Origin: Bacteroidota bacterium
GTDB lineage: Bacteria; Bacteroidota; Bacteroidia; Palsa-965
DNA: 57,607 nt
Assembly (NCBI GenBank): GCA_020402865.1
Contig: JADBYT010000036.1
Location: forward strand, 1 to 57,607
Direction: 5' to 3'
The notes under the pieces were generated by a model. It was not told where the DNA came from, did not search any database, and saw only the letters and a list, made by a program, of their open reading frames with translations. The stretch's first letter is position 1. Every line of letters starts with the position of its first letter. Positions 1-7,909 of this stretch are shown one piece after another. Made by a program: the position numbers and the translations under genes.

Positions 1-61
1 ATTTTTTCTTACTAATGATTTTGCGTCTTTTTTGACCGCTCTTCGTTGCTTTTTTCGCCAA

Positions 62-81
62 TCCCGACAATACTGTCGGGA
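62..81. repeat. Short perfect palindrome (8-bp arms)
   Basis: Arms TCCCGACA and TGTCGGGA pair perfectly around a 4-nt ATAC loop. It lies outside any gene, downstream of the minus-strand gene ending at 229. It has no T-run, so it is not an obvious terminator. Similar CCCGACA-type palindromes recur between genes in Bacteroidota genomes, from general familiarity. Only one copy was noticed here. Confidence 0.5.
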
Positions 82-170
82 CAGGTATTGACTCAAAAAG
101 CGCCTCAATCGGCCAAAAAATCCTGTAAAATCAAAGCGCAATAAAAAATCCTAACAAGCTCTTATAGAAA

Positions 171-206
171 AAGCCCCCGAACGCGCTGCGATGCGAACGG
201 GGGCTT
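171..206 (-). terminator. Rho-independent terminator for the 229-858 gene
   Basis: Arms AAGCCCCCG (171-179) and CGGGGGCTT (198-206) form a perfect 9-bp GC-rich stem. Read on the minus strand the stem is followed by a T-rich run (TTTTTCT). It lies 23 nt past the stop codon of the minus-strand gene. Confidence 0.85.
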
Positions 207-228
207 CTACAATTAAAAAAAGGAAACC

Positions 229-858
229 TTACTTTTTCTTACGATCAAAAATACTACCCATATTATAACTTACCCCGATTTCAACCATAGAAGTGGCACT
301 AAAAACCCTGAAACGCGGAACCGAACCATAAACCGAAAATTTTGAATACACACTAACCGGCAGCGGACGTTTGGCTATTGAAAAATCGCGCCCCACACCG
401 AATGACACACCACTTACCAGACGACGATTTGATGTGCCGGAAAAGAGGCCCGGCCAGTTACTGTTTTCTGTGGAAGCACCAAAGGCCCGGCGCACCCCGA
501 ACATAGGTTCAATACTGGTAAACCAGCCACTCTGCCGTGTTTTCTGAAACTGATAACCAATGGTTAGCATGCTGTTTGCCTGATTTAAACGGCGGTAGAA
601 AAGTGAATAATTTAATGTAAGATGTGTGTTCTTGAGCACCGTTTGCGGCAACTTCCCGCGTTTGGTTTGCGTAGCTGTTTTAGCGGTAAGCACATAGTCG
701 CCGCCTATTTTAACACCATTCCAGCCACCGATGCCTATATCGGCAATGTGCAAAATAACATTGCCCGGTTGTGCTGTGGCAATTTCCTGAGCCTGAATGC
801 GAGTAACAATAAGTGATGCTGTAATAAGCGCAAGCGTGAGGGGAAAAGAGGTTTTCAT
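229..858 (-). CDS. Secreted, probably outer-membrane beta-barrel protein
   Basis: This 209-residue protein has an N-terminal signal peptide (positive start, hydrophobic stretch, cleavage near the Ala-Gln around residue 22-24). The rest is rich in alternating aromatic and polar stretches (YSLFYRRL, TIGYQF, SKFSVYGSVPRF) ending near VEIGVSYNMG, typical of outer-membrane beta-strands. No enzymatic motif is visible. It is a single gene with its own terminator at 171-206. I do not recognise the family; the barrel call is inferred from strand pattern and signal peptide only. Confidence 0.7.
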   Translation of the reverse strand: MKTSFPLTLALITASLIVTRIQAQEIATAQPGNVILHIADIGIGGWNGVKIGGDYVLTAKTATQTKRGKLPQTVLKNTHLTLNYSLFYRRLNQANSMLTIGYQFQKTRQSGWFTSIEPMFGVRRAFGASTENSNWPGLFSGTSNRRLVSGVSFGVGRDFSIAKRPLPVSVYSKFSVYGSVPRFRVFSATSMVEIGVSYNMGSIFDRKKK

Positions 859-962
859 AGCTGTATAATTAACTTGTTTACTGCTATGACCGGAAAAACT
901 AATTACACCCCTATGTATAGTTAGATTTTTTTCAGGTAATGGAATTTATGCGCCGGAAATAA

Positions 963-992
963 TTGAAACACACTATCAAAAGTGTAATCTTG
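963..992 (+). promoter_or_regulatory. Bacteroidota-type promoter for the 1002 transporter
   Basis: TTG at 963-965 is separated by 19 nt from TAATCTTG at 985-992, close to the Bacteroidota consensus TTTG-N17-23-TAnnTTTG with one mismatch. The start codon at 1002 is 9 nt further on, so the 5' leader would be only a few bases. Confidence 0.55.
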
Positions 993-1001
993 TAAACGCT
1001 T

Positions 1002-2339
1002 ATGCAGGCACATGCACATTTTCCGTTAAGGTTACAGCTGGTTTATGCATCGGGTATGACCGGGTGGAGTATTCTGGTTAATCTTATCGGTGTGCTGCTG
1101 CCTTATTTTTATTTACCTCCTGACAATGCAGGCTGGCAGCCGCTACTACCTCAGATAATGGTGCTGGGTGTATTCAGTTTGCTGGCGGTAATTACGTCGG
1201 CGGGGCGTTTGGGCGATGCGGTGTATGATCCGCTCATCGGGCAGTGGAGCGACCGCAGCACACACCGGCGCGGGCGGCGTATTCCGTTTATGATGTGGAG
1301 CATACTGCCTTCGGTGCTGACGTGTGTGCTGGTGTTTACACCGCCTTCCGATGCCGCTTCCAACGCCAATGCGTGGTGGCTGGGCATTTCGCTGGTGCTT
1401 TTTTTTGTATCGTCAACCACCTACATCATTCCCTGCAATGCGTTGCTGCCCGAACTGGCTCACACGCCCGAGGCACGGGTGCGGCTTTCGACGTTGCAGC
1501 AGGCGGGTTTTACGCTGGGCATTGTGATTTCGGCATTCAGCAACAACCTTGCGGCTTTGCTGTATGATGCATTTAGCCTGAGCAGCCGCCGCGAAGCCCT
1601 GCAGGCGGCCATTGCCGTGCTGAGTGTGCTGGCCGGAATTTTCCTGCTGCTGCCCGTGCTGTTTATTAACGAACGCAAATACTGCACCGCACAGCCTGCG
1701 CACCAGCCGTTGTTTAAGGCCATACGCTCGGCGCTGAGCAATGCTTCGTTCCGTATATATATTGTGGCCGATTTTGCCTACTACATGGCGCTGTACATAA
1801 TTACAAGCGGACTGCTGTATTATGTAACCGTGCTTACCGGCCAGCCCGAGTCGTTTGGCGTGGTGCTCATGGCATCTATGGTGGGTGTATCGCTGCTGTT
1901 TTACCCGCTCATCAATTGGCTGGCGCGCAGGCTGGGTAAAAAGAAATTAGTGCTGGCGGCTTTTGCCGTGCTGGCAGCAGTGTGCGGCAGTGTGTACGGG
2001 CTGGGGCATTTTCCGGCAGCAGCCAAAGTACAGCTCTTTGCCTTTGCGGCTCTGGCGGCTTTTCCGCTTGCCGCGCTGGGCATTTTACCCCCCGCCATAC
2101 TGGCCGATATTGCCCGCCGCGATGCCGAACTAAGCGGCGAAAACCGGGAAGGACTTTACTTTGCCGTAAAATACTTTGTGGTAAAACTCGGGCAAACGCT
2201 GGGCATTGCCGTGTTTGCCACGCTGGCCGTATTGGGTAAAGACCCCGGAAACGACCACGGACTAAGGCTTACCGGCGTGGCCGGCGCCATACTTTGCATT
2301 CTTGCCCTGCTGGCATTTTTACGCTTCCGCGAAAAATAA
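1002..2339 (+). CDS. MFS transporter, glycoside-pentoside-hexuronide (GPH/MelB-like) family
   Basis: A 445-residue inner-membrane transporter with about 12 hydrophobic segments. The loop at residues 70-92 carries the GPH hallmark GRLGDAVYDPLIGQWSDR followed by RRGRRIPF, the cytoplasmic motif after TM2 conserved in MelB-type cation:sugar symporters. A matching but weaker loop (RRLGKKK) sits mid-protein. Family members import glycosides, pentosides or hexuronides with H+, Na+ or Li+; the substrate cannot be read here. No sugar-catabolic neighbour is present: upstream is an unrelated minus-strand gene and downstream a convergent small ORF. The ATG lies just after a recognisable promoter box. Confidence 0.88.
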   Translation: MQAHAHFPLRLQLVYASGMTGWSILVNLIGVLLPYFYLPPDNAGWQPLLPQIMVLGVFSLLAVITSAGRLGDAVYDPLIGQWSDRSTHRRGRRIPFMMWSILPSVLTCVLVFTPPSDAASNANAWWLGISLVLFFVSSTTYIIPCNALLPELAHTPEARVRLSTLQQAGFTLGIVISAFSNNLAALLYDAFSLSSRREALQAAIAVLSVLAGIFLLLPVLFINERKYCTAQPAHQPLFKAIRSALSNASFRIYIVADFAYYMALYIITSGLLYYVTVLTGQPESFGVVLMASMVGVSLLFYPLINWLARRLGKKKLVLAAFAVLAAVCGSVYGLGHFPAAAKVQLFAFAALAAFPLAALGILPPAILADIARRDAELSGENREGLYFAVKYFVVKLGQTLGIAVFATLAVLGKDPGNDHGLRLTGVAGAILCILALLAFLRFREK

Positions 2340-2340
2340 C

Positions 2341-2508
2341 TCAGGCTGCGCTGTGCTGCGGACTTACAAGCGTATCATTAAGCACCGGACAATCGGTTTC
2401 CATACCGGCCACATCAGTATAATCTTCCACTTTTACTTCGTAGGGAAGAACCGCAAGCGCCAGCACGGCGAGGCATACAAGAACAAGCGTAAGGGCAGAA
2501 ACAAACAT
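2341..2508 (-). CDS. Possible small single-TM protein (55 aa)
   Basis: Starting at the ATG whose complement is at 2506-2508, the product has a continuous hydrophobic N-terminal segment (residues 2-20, ALTLVLVCLAVLALAV) followed by a short polar, acidic tail with one Cys. A longer frame reaches 2544 but adds residues unlike a signal sequence. It is convergent with the transporter, 1 nt between stops. No family recognised. It could be a chance frame; the clean hydrophobic segment is the main support. Confidence 0.35.
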   Translation of the reverse strand: MFVSALTLVLVCLAVLALAVLPYEVKVEDYTDVAGMETDCPVLNDTLVSPQHSAA

Positions 2509-2585
2509 AGTGACTGAGGTTTGCCTGCAAATTTCATTGCGCAAAATGAAGCCGGTATGAACGGGAGATTATGTTTGCTTTATCC

Positions 2586-3173
2586 CTACAAACCTTCTTC
2601 GCGAAATGCCCGTGTATGCTCAACAAGCGAAGGAAAGAAAATTTCAAAATCCTGTTTGTAAAAACTGTAATCGCGCTCCAGAAATTTTGCGGCTTCTTCC
2701 ATGTGCGACACAAATGCCGTGCGTTTGGCCATACCGCTGAGGGCGCGGTGAATGCCCTGAATACCGGCATAGCCGAGCAGCCAGTTGTTTTGTTTCATGT
2801 AGGGAAACATAAACTGAATGCGTGGCGGAAACAGCAGCCAGTGCCGCTCAAGCAAACCGTAAATGCGGTGGGTGTAAGCTTCAAGCGGCTCGTCGGAGTA
2901 ATCGCTCCAGTTGGTGGCAAGGATGTGGTCGTAAAACACATCGGTAATTACACCGGCATAGTGGTTGAAATGCGGACGCAGCCTGTTTTTGCTTTTCGAA
3001 ACAGCCGGATGCGTATCGGTAAAATAGTCGATGGCGCGGTGCATGCGTATTCCCTGCTGCACAGGCTCGGGAAAGGCGGCCAGACTGCGGCCTTTTACGG
3101 CATCGCCGATGAGGTTGCCTACCAGTAAAGGTTCGCTGTTGGCTGAAAGATAAAAGTGTGCGAGGAAATTCAC
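2586..3173 (-). CDS. acpH: ACP phosphodiesterase (AcpH, DUF479 family)
   Basis: A 195-residue protein of the AcpH family, which hydrolyses the 4'-phosphopantetheine arm from holo-acyl carrier protein to give apo-ACP in the cytoplasm. The diagnostic N-terminus MNFLAHFYLS followed by GNLIGDAVKG (Asp24) and the later HRAIDYFTDTHP segment match this HD-like metal-dependent family, and length fits (about 190-200). The start is GTG (complement at 3171-3173), chosen because the conserved family N-terminus begins exactly there. A TACCTTTA box ends 4 nt before it. It is a single-gene unit between convergent and divergent neighbours. Confidence 0.88.
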   Translation of the reverse strand: MNFLAHFYLSANSEPLLVGNLIGDAVKGRSLAAFPEPVQQGIRMHRAIDYFTDTHPAVSKSKNRLRPHFNHYAGVITDVFYDHILATNWSDYSDEPLEAYTHRIYGLLERHWLLFPPRIQFMFPYMKQNNWLLGYAGIQGIHRALSGMAKRTAFVSHMEEAAKFLERDYSFYKQDFEIFFPSLVEHTRAFREEGL

Positions 3174-3177
3174 TTGT

Positions 3178-3185
3178 TAAAGGTA
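3178..3185 (-). promoter_or_regulatory. -7 promoter box just before acpH
   Basis: Read on the minus strand the sequence is TACCTTTA, one base from TAnnTTTG, with only 4 nt to the GTG start. No well-spaced TTG -33 box is visible. If used, the mRNA would be leaderless. Confidence 0.4.
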
Positions 3186-3251
3186 AGCAAGAGCTACACA
3201 TGAATACATGGCGCAATTCAAAACTATCTCATATAAGTGTATTAATCAGGT

Positions 3252-3278
3252 TTGATTGCCTGCTTTCCTGTACCTTTG
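3252..3278 (+). promoter_or_regulatory. Promoter of the TolC-HlyD-tsaB run
   Basis: TTTG at 3251-3254 (TTG at 3252) and a perfect TACCTTTG at 3271-3278 are separated by 16 nt, a near-consensus Bacteroidota promoter. The TolC start follows 21 nt later, giving a short leader. Confidence 0.65.
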
Positions 3279-3299
3279 CATGTCTCTGAAAATCTACAC

Positions 3300-4736
3300 A
3301 TGCGCAAACTGCTTTCTTCACTGTGTATCGCGCTGATAACTCCGGCCGTGCTTATGGCACAGGCAGCCACTCCGGCAGCCGGCCAGCCCTGGAATCTTCA
3401 ACAATGCATTGAATACGCACTGAGCCACAACATACAGGTGCAGCAAACGCGCCTCAATGCCGATCTGGCGCAGGCCAATTTGCAGCAAAGCAAGGCCAAT
3501 GTGCTGCCCAACCTCAATGCCACGGCCGCGCACAGCTACCAGTTTGGCCGCACGGTTGACCGCTTTACCAACACGTTTGCCGATGGTACCGTGCTTTCGC
3601 AAAACTTTTTTGTGAGCAGCAACATTACACTCTTTGCCGGCGGACAGAACTACAACACCATACGCCAGAACCAGTATGCTGTGCAGGCGGGACAGGCGCA
3701 GGTGGCACAAACGCAAAACGACATAAGCCTGAACGTAGCTACGGCCTACCTCAATGTGCTTTTTGCCGAAGAGCAGTTTGCCGTGGCCGAAGACCAGGTG
3801 GCACTTACACTTACTCAGGTTGAACGACTACGCAAATTAGTGGATGCCGGAGCTAGCGCAAAAGGTCCGTTGCTTGATCTGCAGGCGCAACTTGCGCAGG
3901 AAGAACTCACCCGCGTAAATTCGGGCAATAATGTAACGATGGCCTACCTCAGCCTCACCCAGCTCATGAACCTTGACAGCACCGAAGGCTTTCGCATTCT
4001 GAAGCCCGACCTGCCGATGCCTTCGGAAAACATTGCAGCCAATTCGCCCGCTCAAATTTACCAGACTGCCATGGGCACCATGCCCATGATTAAGAAAGCA
4101 CAACTTGACCTGCGCGGCGCCGAGCGCGGACTGAAAATTGCTTATGGCGCGCTGAGTCCGCGTTTAAGTGTGCAGGGCTCGCTCGGAACGGGTTATTCGG
4201 GGCTGGCCCGTGATATTTTGAGCACCTCCGTATCGGGCAGCAACGCCATCGGATTTACATCAACCGGCGATATTGTATATGTGCCGCAGCTGAGCTACGA
4301 AACGCGTGTAACACCGTTTATGGATCAGTACCGGAACAACGTAAACCGCGTAATCAGTTTCCAGCTTACGGTGCCCATTTTCAACAACCTGCAAACGCAC
4401 ACCGCCATTACACGCGCCCGCATACAGCAGGAAAATGCGCGACTCACACTCGAACAGCAGGAGCAGCAGCTGCGCCAGCAGGTTGACAAAGCCTACACCG
4501 ATGCGCAGGCTGCGCTGCAACGTGTAAAAGCATCAGAAGCCGCGCTGGGTGCTGCCGAAGAAGCATTCACCTATGCGCAGAGCCGCTTTGAAGCCGGCGC
4601 CATCCAGGCCATTGATTACGGCACGGCAAAAAACCGTGTGACACGTGCAAAAGCCGATTTGCTGCAGGCCCGTTTCGATTATATTCTCAAACTTAAAGTC
4701 CTCGATTTTTACCAGGGCAAACCACTTACCTTCTGA
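3300..4736 (+). CDS. TolC-family outer-membrane efflux protein
   Basis: A 478-residue outer-membrane channel component. The ATG at 3300 is preferred over an upstream in-frame ATG at 3252 because a clean signal peptide (MRKLLSSLCIALITPAVLMA) starts there and the promoter box lies between the two. The mature part begins with the typical TolC opening PWNLQQCIEYALSHNIQVQQ and shows two long coiled-coil-prone Gln/Ala-rich repeats (about residues 45-230 and 270-470), the OEP domain duplication. It is followed after 14 nt by a HlyD-type adaptor, so the two likely form one envelope-spanning exporter with an inner-membrane pump encoded elsewhere. Confidence 0.92.
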   Translation: MRKLLSSLCIALITPAVLMAQAATPAAGQPWNLQQCIEYALSHNIQVQQTRLNADLAQANLQQSKANVLPNLNATAAHSYQFGRTVDRFTNTFADGTVLSQNFFVSSNITLFAGGQNYNTIRQNQYAVQAGQAQVAQTQNDISLNVATAYLNVLFAEEQFAVAEDQVALTLTQVERLRKLVDAGASAKGPLLDLQAQLAQEELTRVNSGNNVTMAYLSLTQLMNLDSTEGFRILKPDLPMPSENIAANSPAQIYQTAMGTMPMIKKAQLDLRGAERGLKIAYGALSPRLSVQGSLGTGYSGLARDILSTSVSGSNAIGFTSTGDIVYVPQLSYETRVTPFMDQYRNNVNRVISFQLTVPIFNNLQTHTAITRARIQQENARLTLEQQEQQLRQQVDKAYTDAQAALQRVKASEAALGAAEEAFTYAQSRFEAGAIQAIDYGTAKNRVTRAKADLLQARFDYILKLKVLDFYQGKPLTF

Positions 4737-4750
4737 TTCAAATTACGTCT

Positions 4751-6121
4751 ATGAAACGCTTTCTGATAATCAGCGGAATTTTAATCGTCGCCCTCATTGT
4801 AGTGGTGATGATTGTAAAAGGCGACGGCAGCAAGGCCATACGCGTGGCTACCGAAAAAGCGTCGCGACGCAGTATTACTGAACTGGTGTCGGCCAGCGGT
4901 AAGGTGCAGCCCGAGCAGGAAGTAAAAATTACTTCAGATGTGTCGGGGCAGATAGTAGAACTGCTGGTGAAAGAAGGCGACACGGTAAAGAAAGGTCAGT
5001 TGCTGCTGCGTATTAACCCGAACGTTTATGAATCGGCAGTGGAACGCATGCAGGCCACGGTAAACGGCGCACGCGCCAATCAGGCCACCAGCGAAGCCCG
5101 CCTTGCCCAGTCGAAAGCGCAGCTTGCCAATGCCGAACTGGCATTTAACCGCAGCAAAAAACTGCACGATCAGAAAGCCATTTCGGATGCCGAGTTTGAA
5201 ACCGCCAAGGTGCAGTTTGAAACCGCCAAAGCCGATGTGCAGGCAGCAACCGAAAGCGCCCGCAGCGCCGAGTTCAGTGTAAGCAGCAGCGCCGCATCAC
5301 TCAAGGAAGCCAATGAAAATTTAACGCGCACCAGCATTTACGCACCCGTTTCAGGCACCATTTCAAAACTTGCCAAACGCAAAGGCGAAAGTGTGCTGGG
5401 CAACGCACAAATGGCCGGTGAAGTAATTTTAACCATTGCCAACCTGCTTGAAATGGAAGTGCAGGTGGATGTAAACGAAAACGACATTCTGCGCGTACAC
5501 CTGAACGACACGGCGCTGATTGAAGTGGAAGCGCACGACAACCGCAAGTTTAAAGGCATTGTAACCGAAGTAGCCAACTCGGCCACCTCATCGGGCCTGA
5601 ACACCGATCAGGTGACCAACTTCTCGGTTAAAATCCGCATCCTGCGCGAGTCGTACAAAGACCTGATGAAAGCCGACCGCCCCAACGATTATCCTTTCCT
5701 GCCCGGCATGTCGGCCACGGTGGATATACAAACCCGCTCGGTGCGAAATGCCATAGCGGTGCCCATTCAGGCAGTAACCACACGTACTGACACGGCTGCA
5801 CAAAAAGGCACTGACGAAGAGCTTGCCAAAGGCAGCGATGCCGGCGGTCCGCCCCCGGCCATGGAAACCGGCGACAAGCGCGAAACAAAAACAGAAACCC
5901 GTGAGCCGGTGGAATGTGTGTTTGTGCTGCGCGAAGGAAAAGTGAAGTTAGTGGCCGTAAAAACCGGCGTGCAGGACAATCAGTATATTGAAATAGTTTC
6001 GGGATTGAAGGAAGGGGATGAAGTAGTGAGTGCGCCGTTTAGTGCGATACGTACCAAGCTGTTTAACGGAGCGGCGGTGGAAAAGGTATCGAAGAATGAG
6101 CTGGTGACGGATACGGAATAA
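4751..6121 (+). CDS. HlyD/MacA-like periplasmic adaptor of an efflux system
   Basis: A 456-residue membrane-fusion protein that would bridge an inner-membrane ABC or RND pump to the TolC channel. An N-terminal TM anchor (residues 4-23) precedes a biotinyl-lipoyl-like half motif (VSGQIVELLVKEGDTVKKGQ, near 65-85), a long Ala/Glu-rich coiled-coil hairpin (about 95-195), the second lipoyl half (YAPVSGTISKLAKRKGE, near 197-213) and C-terminal beta-barrel domains. The low-complexity insert (about 340-385, rich in Lys, Glu, Gly, Pro) is unusual. Position 14 nt after tolC argues for co-transcription. No ABC permease follows, so the pump must lie elsewhere. Confidence 0.9.
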   Translation: MKRFLIISGILIVALIVVVMIVKGDGSKAIRVATEKASRRSITELVSASGKVQPEQEVKITSDVSGQIVELLVKEGDTVKKGQLLLRINPNVYESAVERMQATVNGARANQATSEARLAQSKAQLANAELAFNRSKKLHDQKAISDAEFETAKVQFETAKADVQAATESARSAEFSVSSSAASLKEANENLTRTSIYAPVSGTISKLAKRKGESVLGNAQMAGEVILTIANLLEMEVQVDVNENDILRVHLNDTALIEVEAHDNRKFKGIVTEVANSATSSGLNTDQVTNFSVKIRILRESYKDLMKADRPNDYPFLPGMSATVDIQTRSVRNAIAVPIQAVTTRTDTAAQKGTDEELAKGSDAGGPPPAMETGDKRETKTETREPVECVFVLREGKVKLVAVKTGVQDNQYIEIVSGLKEGDEVVSAPFSAIRTKLFNGAAVEKVSKNELVTDTE

Positions 6122-6125
6122 ACCC

Positions 6126-6824
6126 ATGCGCATTCTCCACATAGAAACCGCCACCGGCGTATGCTCCGCAGCCCTTTCTGATGGCGAAAAGCTGCTGGCC
6201 GAACGTACGGTGAACGAAGCGAACGTGCATGCCGAGCGGCTTACTGTATTTTGCGAAGAAATTATGCAGGAAGCCGGTCTTGCTTTTTCACAACTGGATG
6301 CGGTGTGTGTGAGCAAGGGGCCTGGTTCGTACACCGGGTTGCGCATTGGCGTATCAGCCGCAAAAGGTTTTTGTTATGCACTAAACATTCCGCTGCTGGC
6401 GGTGAATACGCTTGAAGCACTGGCGCATGGCATGCAGGCCGGGGCTGCGCCGGGCACCTTGCTTTGTCCGATGCTGGATGCGCGGCGTATGGAAGTATAT
6501 CATGCCATTTACAACTACGATTTACAGGAAGTGCAGCCCACGGCGCCGCTGGTGGTGGATGCCGGCAGTTTTACGGCTGTGCTGGAAAAGCAAACCGTAC
6601 TTTTTGCCGGTGATGGTATGCCCAAATGCAGGCCGCTGCTGGAGCCGTTTGCCAATGCACAATTCAGCAATGTGCTGCCTGCTGCCCGGCATTTGATTGC
6701 CCCCGCACTGAAAAAGCTGGCGGCAGGCGAGGTGGAAGATATTGCGTGGTTTGAGCCTTTTTACCTGAAAACGTTCCAGCCCGGGCCGGTGCGTTCGGGG
6801 GGCGGGGGTGCGCAGGTTGTTTGA
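6126..6824 (+). CDS. tsaB: TsaB, tRNA t6A37 biosynthesis factor
   Basis: A 232-residue protein of the ASKHA fold that pairs with TsaD and TsaE to put threonylcarbamoyl on A37 of ANN-decoding tRNAs. Evidence: N-terminal ILHIETATGVCSAAL, HAERL (36-40), and the signature SKGPGSYTGLRIGVSAAKG (64-81), which is near-universal in TsaB. Length is normal. It starts 4 nt after the adaptor gene and probably shares its transcript although its role is unrelated. The last residues (GPVRSGGGGAQVV) are encoded by a G-run (6797-6808) and differ from usual TsaB tails, so a sequencing or biological slip at the 3' end is possible but would affect only the tail. Confidence 0.93.
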   Translation: MRILHIETATGVCSAALSDGEKLLAERTVNEANVHAERLTVFCEEIMQEAGLAFSQLDAVCVSKGPGSYTGLRIGVSAAKGFCYALNIPLLAVNTLEALAHGMQAGAAPGTLLCPMLDARRMEVYHAIYNYDLQEVQPTAPLVVDAGSFTAVLEKQTVLFAGDGMPKCRPLLEPFANAQFSNVLPAARHLIAPALKKLAAGEVEDIAWFEPFYLKTFQPGPVRSGGGGAQVV

Positions 6825-6858
6825 AACACCTGACGGTTTGAATTTCCAGCCGGGATTG

Positions 6859-6879
6859 CTCCCGCAGAAATTGCGGGAG
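6859..6879. repeat. Hairpin in the tsaB-sigma intergenic region
   Basis: Arms CTCCCGCA and TGCGGGAG pair perfectly around a 5-nt loop, 34 nt after the tsaB stop. No T-run follows, so it is either a rho-dependent 3' end structure or a spacer palindrome. The rest of this 219-nt gap shows no gene. Confidence 0.4.
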
Positions 6880-7033
6880 GAAAGCGCGCAGGATACAGGA
6901 TGTTTTTTGTAGAAATTACCGAGCACTTGGAGCGCAAAGCCCGAGCCTAGCGGTTTTTAGATTGCACAACTGATTCGCTCCAGATTATTTTTTGTACTTG
7001 AGCTAAATAGGCGAAGGATTACTTTTTGTAAAA

Positions 7034-7051
7034 CGTCTCACCAGTGAGACG
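7034..7051. promoter_or_regulatory. Perfect palindrome overlapping the annotated ECF sigma start
   Basis: CGTCTCAC and GTGAGACG form an 8-bp inverted repeat with a 2-nt centre; its right arm contains the GTG at 7044. The position at the head of the metal-type operon suggests a regulator operator or a stem occluding the start. Function is inference; only the symmetry is seen. Confidence 0.45.
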
Positions 7052-7643
7052 AACATTTAATTACCTTTTTACTCCCAAACCACACTGCGCCGCTTTGAAT
7101 CTGGAAGAGCTTTACGGAGCCTATAAAAACATGGTGTACAACCTGGCGCTTCACTATGTACAAAACGTGGAGGATGCAGAGGAAATTACACAGGATGTGT
7201 TTCTGGCGGTGCATCAGTCGATGGACAATTTTGAGCAGCGGGCGGCGGTGAGTACGTGGATGTACCGGATTACGATAAACAAATCGCTTGATTTTATACG
7301 AAGCCGGAAGCGGAAAAAGCGGTTTGCTTTTCTTACGGCCTTGTTTGGCGACGACGGGCGGGAAACGGTGCAGCTGCATTCGGAATTTAATCACCCCGGC
7401 GCGGCACTGGAGCAGAAAGAAGCCCTGCAGCGCATTTTCGGCTGCATAAATGATTTGCCCGACGGCCAGAAGACGGCGCTGATACTGATGAAAATAGAAG
7501 GCCGCAGCCAGCAGGAAACTGCCGAAATAATGAACACCACAGCCAAGGCCGTAGAATCGCTGGTGCAGCGGGCCAAGGTAAATCTTTCAAAAAAACTGGG
7601 GCAGGCCGAAGGAACTGCACACGAAAAACGTTCAACTGAATAA
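7044..7643 (+). CDS. ECF-type RNA polymerase sigma factor
   Basis: A sigma-70 family group IV factor of about 180-199 residues. Region 2 is seen as ELYGAYKNMVYNLALHY, DAEEITQDVFLAVHQ and STWMYRITINKSLDFIR; region 4 as LPDGQKTALILMKIEGRS then ETAEIMNTTAKAVESLVQRAK, a helix-turn-helix for the -35-type box. The longest frame begins at GTG 7044 inside a palindrome. A TTG at 7095 (start of LNLEELYGAY) is an alternative that would follow a TACCTTTT box at 7062-7069. The next gene encodes a small TM protein and the third a His-rich periplasmic protein, the same trio as CnrH-CnrY-CnrX, so it is probably released by a metal signal to transcribe the mbn-like genes downstream. Confidence 0.9.
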   Translation: MRRTFNYLFTPKPHCAALNLEELYGAYKNMVYNLALHYVQNVEDAEEITQDVFLAVHQSMDNFEQRAAVSTWMYRITINKSLDFIRSRKRKKRFAFLTALFGDDGRETVQLHSEFNHPGAALEQKEALQRIFGCINDLPDGQKTALILMKIEGRSQQETAEIMNTTAKAVESLVQRAKVNLSKKLGQAEGTAHEKRSTE

Positions 7644-7654
7644 GCATACAAGCC

Positions 7655-7909
7655 ATGAAAACCGACCTGGAACTTTTAACCACGCTGCAACGCGCCGAAA
7701 TATCGCCGTATGTGTGGACACGCATACAGGCCCGCATTGCAACCCGCGTGCAGATGAACATGAAGCCGGCCCTGGCATGGACCATGCTTGGTGCAGCGGT
7801 GGTGCTGCTGGCTGTAAATGTGGCGCTGGTGGCTTTCCCCGCACAAAAAAATTACAGCGAAAGCGCAAGCGGACTCTCCTCTACTTCCAATTATCTGTAC
7901 AATGAATAA
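7655..7909 (+). CDS. 84-aa single-TM protein, candidate anti-sigma factor (CnrY-like by position)
   Basis: An N-terminal cytoplasmic segment (residues 1-38) with a short amphipathic helix LLTTLQRAEISPYVWTRI precedes one TM helix (about 39-62) and a short Ser-rich periplasmic tail. This is the architecture of short membrane anti-sigma factors such as CnrY: a small cytosolic sigma-binding helix plus a TM anchor. It lies 11 nt after the sigma gene and overlaps the next gene by 8 nt, so the three are translationally linked. No zinc-binding HxxxCxxC anti-sigma motif is present. The role is inferred from size, topology and context, not from sequence similarity. Confidence 0.72.
   Translation: MKTDLELLTTLQRAEISPYVWTRIQARIATRVQMNMKPALAWTMLGAAVVLLAVNVALVAFPAQKNYSESASGLSSTSNYLYNE

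Noticed and set aside
6797-6824. Frameshift at the G-run near the tsaB end
   Set aside because: The fold-defining part of TsaB is intact and length is normal; the odd tail alone is not enough to call a broken gene.
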